DNA of 64,000 bases from Anatilimnocola aggregata (lineage in GTDB: Bacteria > Planctomycetota > Planctomycetia > Pirellulales > Pirellulaceae). The DNA is taken from the NCBI RefSeq assembly GCF_007747655.1, contig NZ_CP036274.1:6386001-6450000 (forward strand), written 5' to 3'. The translations under genes and the position numbers were made by a program. The notes below the pieces were generated by a model. The model was not told the origin of the DNA. It saw nothing but the letters and a program-made list of their open reading frames with translations, and did not search any database. Each line of letters begins with the position of its first letter. Position 1 is the stretch's first letter. This document shows positions 1 through 8,833 of the stretch, piece after piece.

Positions 1-1376
1 CGCAACATTTTCTTGTGCACGTCGCTGAGCTGCAAACTTTGTGAACCGCTGAGAAAAAGAACCGGCGCTTCGAGCAGGTCGGCAACAGTGGCATCTTTCA
101 GGTCATATGTCTGCCAGGAAAGATCGCGGCGCCATTGTCGTTCCACTCGCCCCACCAGGTTCTGCAAACTGCGGCGATGGTGGTTCCAGTCGTTATTGGC
201 AGTGCCAGTGTTCAACCGGGCAATCGCCACGGGTCTGCGTCCCTTCGCCAAAAACAGCAGCGCGAGTGGTGTGGCAATGAGTGGATCGCGTTCGATCTCC
301 ATGCCGGCCCAGTTCTTTGTTAGCGCGTCTTGTTGTTCGAGCAAAACCTGGCAACCTTCGCGATACCAGTCGTATTTTGGCGTTGCGAAAGCACCGGTAT
401 TGGGATTGAGTTGCGGCTTGCCATAGAAAAACCGCTGGCCCGACATCCGACCGACCCGCTCCATGCCATACAGATAGTAGTAGAGCCAACGATTGGCCTG
501 TCCATCGTCGCCTGGGTTATTCCGCGCCGAAAAATTCCGACCCAGCCAATCGATGGCCCGTTCGACTTCGTCTTCTTGCGGTTCATTGCCGCAGCATTGA
601 ATTTGCTCGCCAACCACGCGCGACTCACCGTTCGCTAGCCGATCTCGCGCGATGATCAGCGATGAAATAGCCGCGCATGTCATGCTTCCCGACACACCGT
701 TGTGATAGCCAAATGCGCCGCGACCTTTGTCATAGACGGGATTCTTCAGCCAATAGTCCTTGGCCAATTGCCAGGTGCGATCGGGAATCTTGACGCCGAC
801 GCGTTCGGCCTCGTGCAGGGCAAGCATCGCGAACTGAGTATTTGAGTTGTCCGCAATCCCTACACTGGGCATATATGACCAGCCCCCTTTGCTCTTGCCA
901 TCGGCAACCACCTGGTGCGCTTCGAGCCAACTGGCGAGGCCCGTAATCTTCAGCTTGTAACGGAGCGGATCGGCTTGGCAAAATGCCATTACGTGTAACG
1001 ACGTGGCATACGTTGAACCGGGCGCAGGCTGGCTTTCGAGAAAGTCGAGAGCTGCCTTCACATGCGGTTCGTCGACGCGCTCGCCGCAATTAAGCAAGGC
1101 CAACGTAGTGAGTGCAGTCACCGCGCCCGGCTGTGCGAATGGACTTTCGAAATCGGCCCAACTCCCATTGGGTCGCTGCCTGCCATGCAAGTAGCCAACC
1201 CCAAAGCGAATCGCATCGTTGACGGTTGCTGGCGTAACTTCGCGATGGAGCGCAATGCCTGCCCCTTGTGCGAATACGGTCGCGGGGAACAACTGCTGAA
1301 GGCAAAGCGCAACAATTAGCAGTGTGATCCAGCGCGCTGGCGACAGTCCATCGACGATCCGGTAGGGGCCGGTCAT
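1..1376 (-). CDS. Terpenoid-cyclase/prenyltransferase-fold protein, probably with C-terminal DUF4159 (partial)
   Basis: The reading frame starts at the ATG at 1376 and stays open to the left edge, so about 458 N-terminal residues are visible and the C-terminus is missing. Residues 15-38 form a signal peptide or anchor ending near FPATVFAQ. The body has repeated helical motifs such as QRPNGSW, GGWSYMP and DNSNTQFAMLAL, typical of the alpha/alpha toroid of squalene-cyclase-like proteins. The last visible segment (WQTYDLKDATVADLLEAPV) resembles the beginning of a DUF4159 domain, an arrangement I associate with planctomycete proteins. It probably acts outside the cytoplasm. Its reaction is unknown; no cyclase catalytic DxDD motif is seen in the visible part. 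It is transcribed divergently from the MoxR gene. Confidence 0.75.
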   Translation of the reverse strand, partial: MTGPYRIVDGLSPARWITLLIVALCLQQLFPATVFAQGAGIALHREVTPATVNDAIRFGVGYLHGRQRPNGSWADFESPFAQPGAVTALTTLALLNCGERVDEPHVKAALDFLESQPAPGSTYATSLHVMAFCQADPLRYKLKITGLASWLEAHQVVADGKSKGGWSYMPSVGIADNSNTQFAMLALHEAERVGVKIPDRTWQLAKDYWLKNPVYDKGRGAFGYHNGVSGSMTCAAISSLIIARDRLANGESRVVGEQIQCCGNEPQEDEVERAIDWLGRNFSARNNPGDDGQANRWLYYYLYGMERVGRMSGQRFFYGKPQLNPNTGAFATPKYDWYREGCQVLLEQQDALTKNWAGMEIERDPLIATPLALLFLAKGRRPVAIARLNTGTANNDWNHHRRSLQNLVGRVERQWRRDLSWQTYDLKDATVADLLEAPVLFLSGSQSLQLSDVHKKML

Positions 1377-1642
1377 GCGGATTCTCCTGGCTGTCGAACG
1401 AATTCTGGCTGTGCCGCACCCGAGTTGGGCCGGCCTTCGTCACGGCAGTCTTGTTATTTTACTACGGATTCGGCGGTTGAAAGGGCTGCTGTTGTAGCAA
1501 TTTGCCGCCCGCCCTAGAATCGAGTGAGACGGTTCCTGGTGGCTGCCGATCTGGCCGGCCAAGGGGGCCCGCAATCATTCGGTCTCGTGAGACCGCCGAA
1601 AATGGATGCCGCGGAATCGCCACCGAGCGCAATCGAATCAAC
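1377..1642. promoter_or_regulatory. Divergent intergenic region
   Basis: This 266-base gap separates two divergent genes, so it must hold the promoters of both, unless moxR starts at the earlier in-frame codon at 1502. I cannot name a convincing -35/-10 pair. Confidence 0.4.
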
Positions 1643-2659
1643 ATGAGCGAAAAACCGAAGAGCCTGGGCGATATCCTGCAAGAATTCGCCAAGCACCGGC
1701 AGGTGATGCAGCAGGAACTGCAGCGCGTCATCGTGGGCCAGAATGAAGTCATCGAGCAGCTATTCGCGGCCATCTTTACGCGCGGCCACTGCCTGCTCGA
1801 AGGGGTGCCCGGGCTGGCCAAGACATTGATGGTCAGCACGCTAGCCAAGATCCTCGATGTCGGCTTTAAGCGGATTCAGTTCACACCTGACCTGATGCCC
1901 AGCGACATCACTGGCACTAATGTGCTTGAAGAAGACGAAAACGGCAAACGTAACTTCCGCTTTGTCGAAGGCCCTGTATTCACCAATATTCTCCTGGCCG
2001 ACGAAATCAACCGCACGCCCCCCAAGACACAAGCCGCGCTGCTGCAGGCCATGCAGGAACGCGAAATCACAGTCGGTCGCACCACTTATAACTTGCCCGA
2101 TCCATTCTTCACCATCGCCACACAAAACCCCATCGACCAGGAAGGAACGTATCCGCTGCCAGAAGCACAGCTGGATCGCTTTATGTTCAACATCAAGGTT
2201 GGCTATCCCTCCTCCGATGAAGAAGAAAAAATCCTCTCGTCGACCACGCGCCAAGAGAAGGTCGAAGTGCGACAGATCCTCAATGCCAAGCAGATCATCA
2301 ACGTTCAAAAGCTGGTCGGTGCTGTCGCCGTTAGTGAGTTCATTGTGAAATATGCCGCCCGCCTAGTCCGGGCAACTCGCCCCAAGGACGAAACCGCCCC
2401 GGCGTTTATCAAAGAACTTGTCGACTGGGGTGCGGGGCCGCGAGCAGGGCAATTCCTCATCAACGGCGGCAAAGCGATCGCCGCGATGGAAGGACGCTTC
2501 AGCGTTGCCATCGACGACATTCGCAAAATCGCCGTGCCCGTATTGCGGCACCGCATCAGCACTAACTTTCAGGCCCAGGCAGAAGGAATGACCAATGAAG
2601 ACGTTATTCTGCGACTCCTTAAAGAAGTGCCTGAACCTGAGATTAAAAAGTTCGTCTGA
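1643..2659 (+). CDS. moxR: MoxR-family AAA+ ATPase
   Basis: This 338-residue protein has a Walker A motif GVPGLAKT at residues 54-61, a Walker B NILLADE at about 114-120 followed by INRTPPKTQAALLQAMQE, and sensor-type ATQNP. These are hallmarks of MoxR ATPases, which work as chaperones with von Willebrand factor A or DUF58 partners in the assembly or activation of cell-envelope or metalloenzyme complexes. An in-frame extension reaches back to 1502, but the family usually begins close to the MSEKPKS start at 1643, and the extension is arginine-rich and unlike the family. No DUF58 or VWA partner follows; metF is next, about 75 bases downstream. Confidence 0.93.
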   Translation: MSEKPKSLGDILQEFAKHRQVMQQELQRVIVGQNEVIEQLFAAIFTRGHCLLEGVPGLAKTLMVSTLAKILDVGFKRIQFTPDLMPSDITGTNVLEEDENGKRNFRFVEGPVFTNILLADEINRTPPKTQAALLQAMQEREITVGRTTYNLPDPFFTIATQNPIDQEGTYPLPEAQLDRFMFNIKVGYPSSDEEEKILSSTTRQEKVEVRQILNAKQIINVQKLVGAVAVSEFIVKYAARLVRATRPKDETAPAFIKELVDWGAGPRAGQFLINGGKAIAAMEGRFSVAIDDIRKIAVPVLRHRISTNFQAQAEGMTNEDVILRLLKEVPEPEIKKFV

Positions 2660-2733
2660 GCTAAAATAGCGCCGTGTAAACTGTGGCCCTCAGTGAGGCC
2701 GCGAAGATTGAGCCTTCAAGATTATCGAACCCA

Positions 2734-3594
2734 ATGACGTTTTACCCTCCCGGCAAATTCACACTCTCGTTTGAGTTGTTCCCTCCGAAGACCAGTACAG
2801 CGGAAGCAGCGATGTACGACAACGTCGAACATCTGATGGCTTTCCGCCCCGACGTCATTACTTGCACTTATGGCGCGGGGGGCAGCACGCAGCAAAAGAC
2901 GCTCGAGATTACGAGCGAAGTGAAACGCCGGTTTGGTGTCCGCGTGGCTTCACATCTGACTTGCGTCGGTGCGACGGTCAACCAACTCCGAGAATACCTG
3001 CAAATTGCCGGTGACCGCGGCGTCGATAACATCGTCGCTCTCCGTGGCGATCCACCCAAGGGCGAGACATCGTTCACTCCAGTCGAAGGTGGCTTACGCT
3101 ATGCCAATGAATTGCTGTCGCTAATCAAGGCCGACTTTCCGCAGTACGGTGTGGCCGTGGCCGGCTACCCAGAAACGCATCAGGAAGCGCCCAGCTTCGA
3201 AGTCGATCTGCAAAACCTGCAACGAAAAGTAGCTGCCGGTGCAGATGTGGTGATTACTCAGTTGTTCTACGACAATGCCGACTTCTTTCGCTTTCGCGAC
3301 GCGTGCGGGCAACTGGGAATTAAAGTTCCGATCATCCCCGGAATTCTGCCGGTGACCAATCTCGGCCAGATTCAGCGGATCACTTCGCTCTGTAAAGCAA
3401 AGTTGCCAGCCGAGTTCATCGCAAAATTGGGCGAGAAAGACTCGCCCGAATGGCAGTTCGATGTCGGCGTCGAGTTCGCCACTCGTCAGGTGCAGGAGTT
3501 GATCGACAGCGGCATCCCCGGCGTTCACTTCTATGTGCTCAACAAGTCGCCGGCCACTTCGGCCGTCTTGCAGGCCGTGAAATACGCATCGTAG
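2734..3594 (+). CDS. metF: 5,10-methylenetetrahydrofolate reductase
   Basis: The enzyme reduces 5,10-methylene-THF to 5-methyl-THF for methionine synthesis, using FAD. Landmarks of the TIM-barrel family are the early SFELFPPKT, then TCTYGAGGSTQQKT, ALRGDPPKG, GVAVAGYPETH and ITQLFYD. The length of 286 residues fits bacterial MetF. I chose the ATG at 2734 because MTFYPPGKFTLSFE matches the family start; an in-frame GTG at 2683 would add 17 unrelated residues. It follows the MoxR gene on the same strand. Confidence 0.96.
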   Translation: MTFYPPGKFTLSFELFPPKTSTAEAAMYDNVEHLMAFRPDVITCTYGAGGSTQQKTLEITSEVKRRFGVRVASHLTCVGATVNQLREYLQIAGDRGVDNIVALRGDPPKGETSFTPVEGGLRYANELLSLIKADFPQYGVAVAGYPETHQEAPSFEVDLQNLQRKVAAGADVVITQLFYDNADFFRFRDACGQLGIKVPIIPGILPVTNLGQIQRITSLCKAKLPAEFIAKLGEKDSPEWQFDVGVEFATRQVQELIDSGIPGVHFYVLNKSPATSAVLQAVKYAS

Positions 3595-3621
3595 TCACGG
3601 CTTGGTTGCTCATACCCTCGC

Positions 3622-5070
3622 TCAAAACCCTGCTTGCGGATCGTCAGCAGATGCATCGTTATAAGTATCGAACTCGCGCAAGCGCTCTGGCGTGGGATCT
3701 TGAAACCGCGTGAACTCCTTGTGCCATTCAAGGTTCACATCCCCCACCGGGCCATTACGCTGTTTGGCGATGATGATCTGTGCTTGACCCGCTAGCCGGT
3801 CACGTTCTTCACCGCGCAGGTAGTATTCTTCGCGATGCACGAACATCACCACGTCGGCATCTTGCTCGATGGCTCCTGATTCGCGCAAGTGGCTCAAACG
3901 CGGAATGTTGTCCTTGCCCATTTCTGTCTGGCGATTCAACTGTGCCAGGCACATGACGGGCACCTTCAATTCGCGGGCGAGCCCCTTCAAACGACGGGCA
4001 ATTTTCGCGACTTGTTCTTGCCGCGGATCTTTGGCATTATCCGGCTCAATCAACTGCAAATAGTCGATGACCACGAGTCCCAGCGATCCGTGCCGGCGTT
4101 TGATCCGCCGAGCGGCAGCTGCGATTTCAGAAACGGTTCGACCGGGAGAATCATCGACAAACAGGGGAGCCTTGGCGACTTCTGCCGCTTTCTCAACAAG
4201 TCTCAACCGATCCTCTTGCGACACAGTGCCATTGCGCAAGCGATAGCCATTCACACGTGCCACCGAGCAAAGCAAGCGGTCGGCCAATTCGATCGACGAC
4301 ATTTCGAGGCTGACAAACAACGTGGGGACATTTTGCCCGAGAGAAACGTTCTCGGCCACGTTCATCGCGAATGCTGTTTTGCCCATTGAGGGACGAGCAG
4401 CGAGAATCACAAGTTCGCCGTTGTGTACGCCACCGGTCTTCGAATCGAGTTCGCGAAAGCCGTAGTCTCCGCCGCCAGCCGAGTGGGTTCCCATCATCAC
4501 GGCTTCGAGCCGATCCATCGCGTCGTGCAAGATGTCTTTGATCGGGCGAACGGCATTGTCGCTCCGATTGTCGAGGATCGAAAAGATTTTCTGTTCTGCC
4601 TGGCCCAGCAAATGCGCCGCTTCCTGCGACTCGTCGTAGGCCTCGCGGAGGATCTCGGTCGACGCGGTAATCAGCGAACGATAGGTCGCCTTCTCGCGCA
4701 CAATATCGGCGTAATAAGTCGCATGTGCCGCGTTGGGAACCGCGTTGATGATCTTGCTCAAATAGGCGCTTCCGCCGATGGCGTCATAATCGCCGGCTGT
4801 CTTCAAGCGATCGACAAGCAGCGTCGGATCAATTTTTTTGTTCGACTCATGCAAGCTGCACATGTGCTCGAACAGCTTGACGTGGGCATCGTCATAGAAG
4901 TCGCTCGGCCGAATGATCATGATCACATCGTCGAGCACATCGGGCAGCAGCACGATGCTACCGAGCACGCCGATTTCGGCCTGCAGGTCGAAAGGGGGCT
5001 GCCGTTGCAGCAGTTCGCCTTGCGTCTCTTTCTTTTGCCGCGGCTTATCCGTCCGCTGAACCGATGACAT
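3622..5070 (-). CDS. dnaB: Replicative DNA helicase DnaB
   Basis: This 482-residue protein is the hexameric helicase that unwinds DNA at the replication fork. The N-terminal helical domain begins at about residue 24 (PPFDLQAEIGVLGSIVL). The RecA-like motor has Walker A ARPSMGKTAFAMN at about 225-237, Walker B LGLVVIDYLQLI at about 340 and the arginine-rich motif KVPVMCLAQLNRQTE. No intein is present. It is the last gene of the minus-strand run rplY-pth-rpsF-ssb-rplI-dnaB, joining replication proteins to ribosomal proteins as in many bacteria. Confidence 0.97.
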   Translation of the reverse strand: MSSVQRTDKPRQKKETQGELLQRQPPFDLQAEIGVLGSIVLLPDVLDDVIMIIRPSDFYDDAHVKLFEHMCSLHESNKKIDPTLLVDRLKTAGDYDAIGGSAYLSKIINAVPNAAHATYYADIVREKATYRSLITASTEILREAYDESQEAAHLLGQAEQKIFSILDNRSDNAVRPIKDILHDAMDRLEAVMMGTHSAGGGDYGFRELDSKTGGVHNGELVILAARPSMGKTAFAMNVAENVSLGQNVPTLFVSLEMSSIELADRLLCSVARVNGYRLRNGTVSQEDRLRLVEKAAEVAKAPLFVDDSPGRTVSEIAAAARRIKRRHGSLGLVVIDYLQLIEPDNAKDPRQEQVAKIARRLKGLARELKVPVMCLAQLNRQTEMGKDNIPRLSHLRESGAIEQDADVVMFVHREEYYLRGEERDRLAGQAQIIIAKQRNGPVGDVNLEWHKEFTRFQDPTPERLREFDTYNDASADDPQAGF

Positions 5071-5343
5071 CTGTTACCTCCGTGCAGTAGGTCATGCCCG
5101 CCGGGCGTGACCTTAGTGTTGCAGTTTGAGCTGGAAACTGCGTACCGCGTATTCAAGCTGATAAGCAGCGCGACGAGCCATGTGCTTTTGGAGGTCACTT
5201 CCAGCGGAAGTGACCTACCCGCTGATTGTACCGCGCGCAATCGCTGCCAAACCAAACGCTGACGAAAAAAGGCCCACGCACTGTGATGCATGAGCCTTCT
5301 TAGCTTGCTTGTCGCCGGGGAAAACTTGTCGGCGTATCTCTCG
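5071..5343. repeat. Two related AGGTCA/TGACCT palindromes between dnaB and rplI
   Basis: The gap between rplI and dnaB carries a 25-base near-palindrome at 5089-5113 (12-base arms, one mismatch) and a second at 5192-5216 with perfect 11-base arms AGGTCACTTCC/GGAAGTGACCT around AGC. Both begin with AGGTCA and end with TGACCT. They look like copies of a short dispersed palindromic repeat and would form hairpins in the rplI-dnaB transcript. Confidence 0.7.
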
Positions 5344-5943
5344 TTATTTCTTCTCGGTCTTGGCGGGCTTAGCAGCCTTGTCAGCGGCAGCTGGCTTCGC
5401 GGCCTTCTCGGGAGCTGGCTCGTTGACCACCGTTGGCACGACCCACACCTTGAGTTCGGCGTTGATGTCGTGGTGCAAGTGAATTTTGACCGTATACAAA
5501 CCGAGTTCCTTCAGCGGGCCGTCCAGGCGAACCTGATCGGCCGTGATGTGGAAGTGCGCCTGCTTGAGCGAAGCGGCGATATCGTTGGCATTCACGCTGC
5601 CGTACAGATGGCCTTCTTCGTTGGCATTGGCTTCGATGGTGATGCTTTGCTTGGCAATCGCATCGGCCAATTGACGCAGCGTGGCCAGCCGTGCCTTTTC
5701 GATTTCTTGCAGCTTGGCCTTGTGCTTTTCGACCATCCGCTTGTGATGGTTCGTGGCGACGGTGGCCAGCCCTTGTGGCAACAGGTAATTGAGAGCGTAA
5801 CCGCGCTTCACATGCACGATATCGCCTTGCTTGCCGAGGTGATCGACCGATTGAATCAGCAGCAGTTGCACCGTGTGATGCGGACCGCGGGGCAGCTCTT
5901 GAAAACTGCCGCGAGCGGCGAGAGCACTTTTGGTGGCGGACAT
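5344..5943 (-). CDS. rplI: 50S ribosomal protein L9
   Basis: Residues 25-65 (VQLLLIQSVDHLGKQGD, then VKRGYALNYLLPQGLA) match the L9 N-terminal domain, followed by the connecting helix rich in Lys and Glu and the C-terminal domain. At 199 residues it is longer than the usual 150 or so: there is a 24-residue N-terminal extension and an Ala/Lys/Pro-rich tail (PAPEKAAKPAAADKAAKPAK). L9 binds 23S rRNA. The first methionine at 5943 is used because no closer one exists before the VQLLLIQ motif. Confidence 0.95.
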   Translation of the reverse strand: MSATKSALAARGSFQELPRGPHHTVQLLLIQSVDHLGKQGDIVHVKRGYALNYLLPQGLATVATNHHKRMVEKHKAKLQEIEKARLATLRQLADAIAKQSITIEANANEEGHLYGSVNANDIAASLKQAHFHITADQVRLDGPLKELGLYTVKIHLHHDINAELKVWVVPTVVNEPAPEKAAKPAAADKAAKPAKTEKK

Positions 5944-6033
5944 TTTCTCAATTCCTCTAGGTTTTGATATTTGCGGTGCAGCGGAAGGATTCGCCTCAGC
6001 TGCCGTTCAGTTCGGTTATTTTTTCGTAGTCAA

Positions 6034-6549
6034 TTAAAACGGAATGTCGTCAGCGGGCTGCGGAGGAGGGGACGATTGACGTCCGCCACCACCACGACTG
6101 GGCGGGGGAGCCGACATCGACTCACCACCATATTCAGATTCATCAAACGAGGGGCCTTCGTCGCCGCCGCCTCGATAGCCCCCACCACCTCCACCACCAC
6201 CGCGAGGTCCACCCTTGGCACCACCATTGGGAATCATTTGCATCTTCTCGCAAATAACTCGCATCTTCGATCGCTTCTGGCCATCTTTTTCCCACTGGTC
6301 GAGCTTCAAACGCCCTTCGACCAGAATAGGTGAGCCCTTGCCCAGATATTCGCCAGCGACTTCGGCAGTTCGACCCCACAGGGTGACATCGACAAACGTG
6401 GTCTCTTCGATCCACTGGCCGCCTTGGTCTTTGCGGCGATCATTCACCGCGATCCCAATTTCAGCGACTGCCATACCACTCTGCAGGTACTTGATTTCGA
6501 TATCGCGCGTGAGGTTACCCAGCAAGATTACACGGTTAAAACTGGCCAC
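6034..6549 (-). CDS. ssb: Single-stranded DNA-binding protein
   Basis: The 171-residue protein starts [19 protein letters not shown], the classical OB-fold opening, continues through [20 protein letters not shown], and ends in the acidic tip DDIPF that recruits partner proteins. Between them lies a Gly- and Pro-rich linker of about 60 residues with [12 protein letters not shown]. It sits between rpsF and rplI, the common bacterial order. Confidence 0.97.
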   Translation of the reverse strand: MASFNRVILLGNLTRDIEIKYLQSGMAVAEIGIAVNDRRKDQGGQWIEETTFVDVTLWGRTAEVAGEYLGKGSPILVEGRLKLDQWEKDGQKRSKMRVICEKMQMIPNGGAKGGPRGGGGGGGGYRGGGDEGPSFDESEYGGESMSAPPPSRGGGGRQSSPPPQPADDIPF

Positions 6550-6650
6550 GGCGAGTTACTCCTAATCGGCGGCGAAAACAAACCCTAACTGCACAAACGT
6601 CAACTACAGTGTAAGGAGTTTGCCCTCGCGCCGGCAAGCACGAGAGAGAG

Positions 6651-7076
6651 CTAGTTCAGCTCGCCCACTTCTTCCAGGTCTGGCATTTCGATGTGGCGTT
6701 CTGGCGCACCGACGGTCGGCTCGGGAGCACGCGGACGCAAGCCACCCTTGGCATGTTCGACCAGCGCGTCGACGAGGCGGGGGTCAACATGCAACGTCAG
6801 CGAGCGGACAACCGTCTCATTGATTCGCAGATCGCGGTTAAATTCCACCAAACGACTACCGTCCAGGCGGAAATAAGTGAGCCAGTACGTCCCCTTCTTG
6901 TGGCCATCGATTGGGTAGGCCAACTTCTGGTCATTCCACAAGCGGCTGACGAGAACTTCGCCACCCAACTTGCCGACGAGGGCCGCAATCTGGCCGCCCA
7001 CCTTCGTGGCGTCTTGTGCATATTTGTTCGAATCGTAAATGACCATGCACTCGTAAACGCTTTGCTTCTGTGCCAA
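6651..7076 (-). CDS. rpsF: 30S ribosomal protein S6
   Basis: The protein YECMVIYDSNKYAQDAT...LRINETVVRSLTLHVD is S6, the small-subunit protein that binds S18 and 16S rRNA. An ATG at 7133 would add 19 residues with no family match. I prefer the TTG at 7076 (MAQKQSVYECM, 141 residues), because an AGGGAGAG ribosome-binding sequence lies 4-5 bases upstream of it. The C-terminal 30 residues extend beyond the usual S6 core. It is upstream of ssb. Confidence 0.9.
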   Translation of the reverse strand: MAQKQSVYECMVIYDSNKYAQDATKVGGQIAALVGKLGGEVLVSRLWNDQKLAYPIDGHKKGTYWLTYFRLDGSRLVEFNRDLRINETVVRSLTLHVDPRLVDALVEHAKGGLRPRAPEPTVGAPERHIEMPDLEEVGELN

Positions 7077-7173
7077 GTGACTCTCCCTCGCTGAAACGGA
7101 CCTAGTTGACGTTTGTTTGAATAATGTCTTCATCGCCCCCGCCTCGACAGCAGGGGGGCATGTTTTCGTAATT

Positions 7174-7764
7174 TCACGCAGCGTTGTACTGGTTCATGCA
7201 GTAACTCAGGCCTTTTTCGACCCAAGCTTCCGCACTTTCGGCTGCTCTCACGATGCTCTCGTCCGCAGCAGACTGTTCATCCGGTGCAAATCTGCCCAGC
7301 ACATAACCCGGAACATCGCGCCCCGGAGCAGGTGCCCCGATACCAATTCGCAGGCGAGGGATTTCATCACTCCCTAGCCGACGAATCACATCGTCCAAAC
7401 CTTTTTGCCCCCCCGACGATCCCTTGCCTCGAAATCGCAACTTGCCCAGTGGCAGTGCAAAGTCGTCGCAGATGACCAGGATATCGGGATGCTCGATCTT
7501 ATAAAAATCTCTTGCCGCCAGGACACTTGCCCCGCTGCCATTCATATAGGTGAGTGGCAACAGCAACAGTGATCGCTGACCGGCAATCGTTGCTTCGTAC
7601 AGTTCGCCTTGAAACTTCGCTTTCGCTGGACCGCTCGACCGCGTGGCAATCAACTTTGCGAGTGTCGCAAAACCGACATTGTGCCTTGTGCCCGTGTATT
7701 GCTTGCCAGGATTCCCCAGGCCGACGATCAGTTTCATCCTCGCCGGCCCTGCTGATTCGCTCAT
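7174..7764 (-). CDS. pth: Peptidyl-tRNA hydrolase
   Basis: Pth releases peptides from prematurely dropped peptidyl-tRNAs. The sequence has VGLGNPGKQYTGTRHNVGF with the catalytic His, LTYMNGSG, and the Asp-containing VICDDFALPLGKLRFR. Two starts are close: ATG at 7764 (196 residues, MSESAGPARMKLIVGLG) and ATG at 7737 (187 residues, MKLIVGLG). The second fits the family start, but its GAGG lies directly against the codon, so I annotate the longer form. The usual GGHNG segment reads GGQKG here. It follows rplY by about 26 bases. Confidence 0.93.
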   Translation of the reverse strand: MSESAGPARMKLIVGLGNPGKQYTGTRHNVGFATLAKLIATRSSGPAKAKFQGELYEATIAGQRSLLLLPLTYMNGSGASVLAARDFYKIEHPDILVICDDFALPLGKLRFRGKGSSGGQKGLDDVIRRLGSDEIPRLRIGIGAPAPGRDVPGYVLGRFAPDEQSAADESIVRAAESAEAWVEKGLSYCMNQYNAA

Positions 7765-7790
7765 CGACCAACCACTTATCAGGCAGCCGA

Positions 7791-8414
7791 TTACTCGGCA
7801 GCTTCGTCGCCCGTCTTTTCCTTGCGGATCAGTTCCGGCTCGACACTCGCCTCGGCAGCAGCCAATTCTTCTTCTGTCTTGGCGGCAATGCACGAAACGA
7901 TGACCAGGTGAGGATCGGTCGTCAGCTTGGCACCCTCCGGCAGCGCGATGTCGCTGGCGTGAATGCTCTTGCCCAAGTGCAGGTTGTTAATATTGGCAAA
8001 CAACTTGTCGGGAATGGCAATGGCCGGGCATTCGATGTGGAGTTCGTGCAGCACGAACTGCAACACACCACCTTCGGAAAGGCCCGGAGCAGTACCCTTC
8101 AGCTCGACAGCCACGGTGGTCTCGACGAGTTCCTTTTCCGACACGCGGATCAGGTCGACGTGAATAATGTCTTTCGAGTACGTGTCCCACTGCACTTCAC
8201 GCAGTAGAGCCGTCTCGGTGATATCGCCACTCAGCTTGACGAGCTTGCCACCGTGCTTGATGACAGCGTTCAACTGGGCGACCGGAACCGACAGCGGAGC
8301 GTTGGCTTCGCCGTGACCGTAAAGGATGGCGGGAACCAAGCCCGTGGTGCGCAACCGACGAGTTTCGGCGGTGCCCAACTTTTCGCGTTTCGTAACGACC
8401 AGCGTATCTGACAT
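7791..8414 (-). CDS. rplY: 50S ribosomal protein L25/general stress protein Ctc
   Basis: The 207-residue protein opens with an L25-type 5S rRNA-binding domain (KREKLGTAETRRLRTTGLVPAILYGHGE) and has the C-terminal TL5/CTC domain with EGGVLQFVLHELHIECPA. Longer L25 proteins of this kind are the Ctc form. The acidic end and the spacing of about 26 bases to pth suggest one transcript running into pth, rpsF, ssb, rplI and dnaB, with a promoter in the gap above 8414. Confidence 0.95.
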   Translation of the reverse strand: MSDTLVVTKREKLGTAETRRLRTTGLVPAILYGHGEANAPLSVPVAQLNAVIKHGGKLVKLSGDITETALLREVQWDTYSKDIIHVDLIRVSEKELVETTVAVELKGTAPGLSEGGVLQFVLHELHIECPAIAIPDKLFANINNLHLGKSIHASDIALPEGAKLTTDPHLVIVSCIAAKTEEELAAAEASVEPELIRKEKTGDEAAE

Positions 8415-8833
8415 GTCCGCTCATTCCTTCCGGCAAACAAAAACGACTTATTTCCCTAGCTATATTGCTCTTAGGGATGATTGTTCTTTAGGCGAGAAAC
8501 CCCCTATTGTGCCAAAAAACAGCGGGTTCGCAAGGGCATCCAAGCGAGAAATCCGAAAGGTTTTTGAAGATGATATGTCGGCTGGAAAACGCCCAGAAAT
8601 TCGCCCGACAAACGACTCAGCTAGCCCATATCAACTGCTTCAGAGTCGGCACGCGACTCGATGTAAGTTTTCTGACGCGAATTGGCTTTCCGCCCTACTT
8701 GTTGAATTAATCGGCGACTTTTTCAACAGCAGACACCGTATCTCTCGGGCCCGACGCGCCGGAGTGTTGAAAAAGTCCGGACTTATTCAACACTCCCCGA
8801 AAGAGCGTATTCGCAACTTAAGCCGCCTTTTGA
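8415..8833. other. Intergenic region with inverted repeats
   Basis: This 419-base gap contains no supported gene. Its left side should carry the promoter of the rplY cluster. Its right side, 8701-8796, holds the GTTGAAAAAGTC palindromes described separately, which lie just beyond the stop of the dioxygenase-like gene. Confidence 0.5.
8716..8796. repeat. GTTGAAAAAGTC inverted repeats
   Basis: A 36-base near-palindrome at 8761-8796 has 18-base arms starting GGAGTGTTGAA with a single mismatch. A third copy of its core, in the opposite direction (GACTTTTTCAAC), lies at 8716-8727 and can pair with 8766-8777. Only alternative foldings are possible, because the three arms compete. It lies 3' of the dioxygenase-like gene and may end its transcript. 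Confidence 0.75.

Noticed and set aside
7174-7764. Loss of activity in Pth because GGHNG is GGQKG
   Set aside because: The main catalytic His and Asp are present and variation at this point may be tolerated in Pth; not evidence for a defect.
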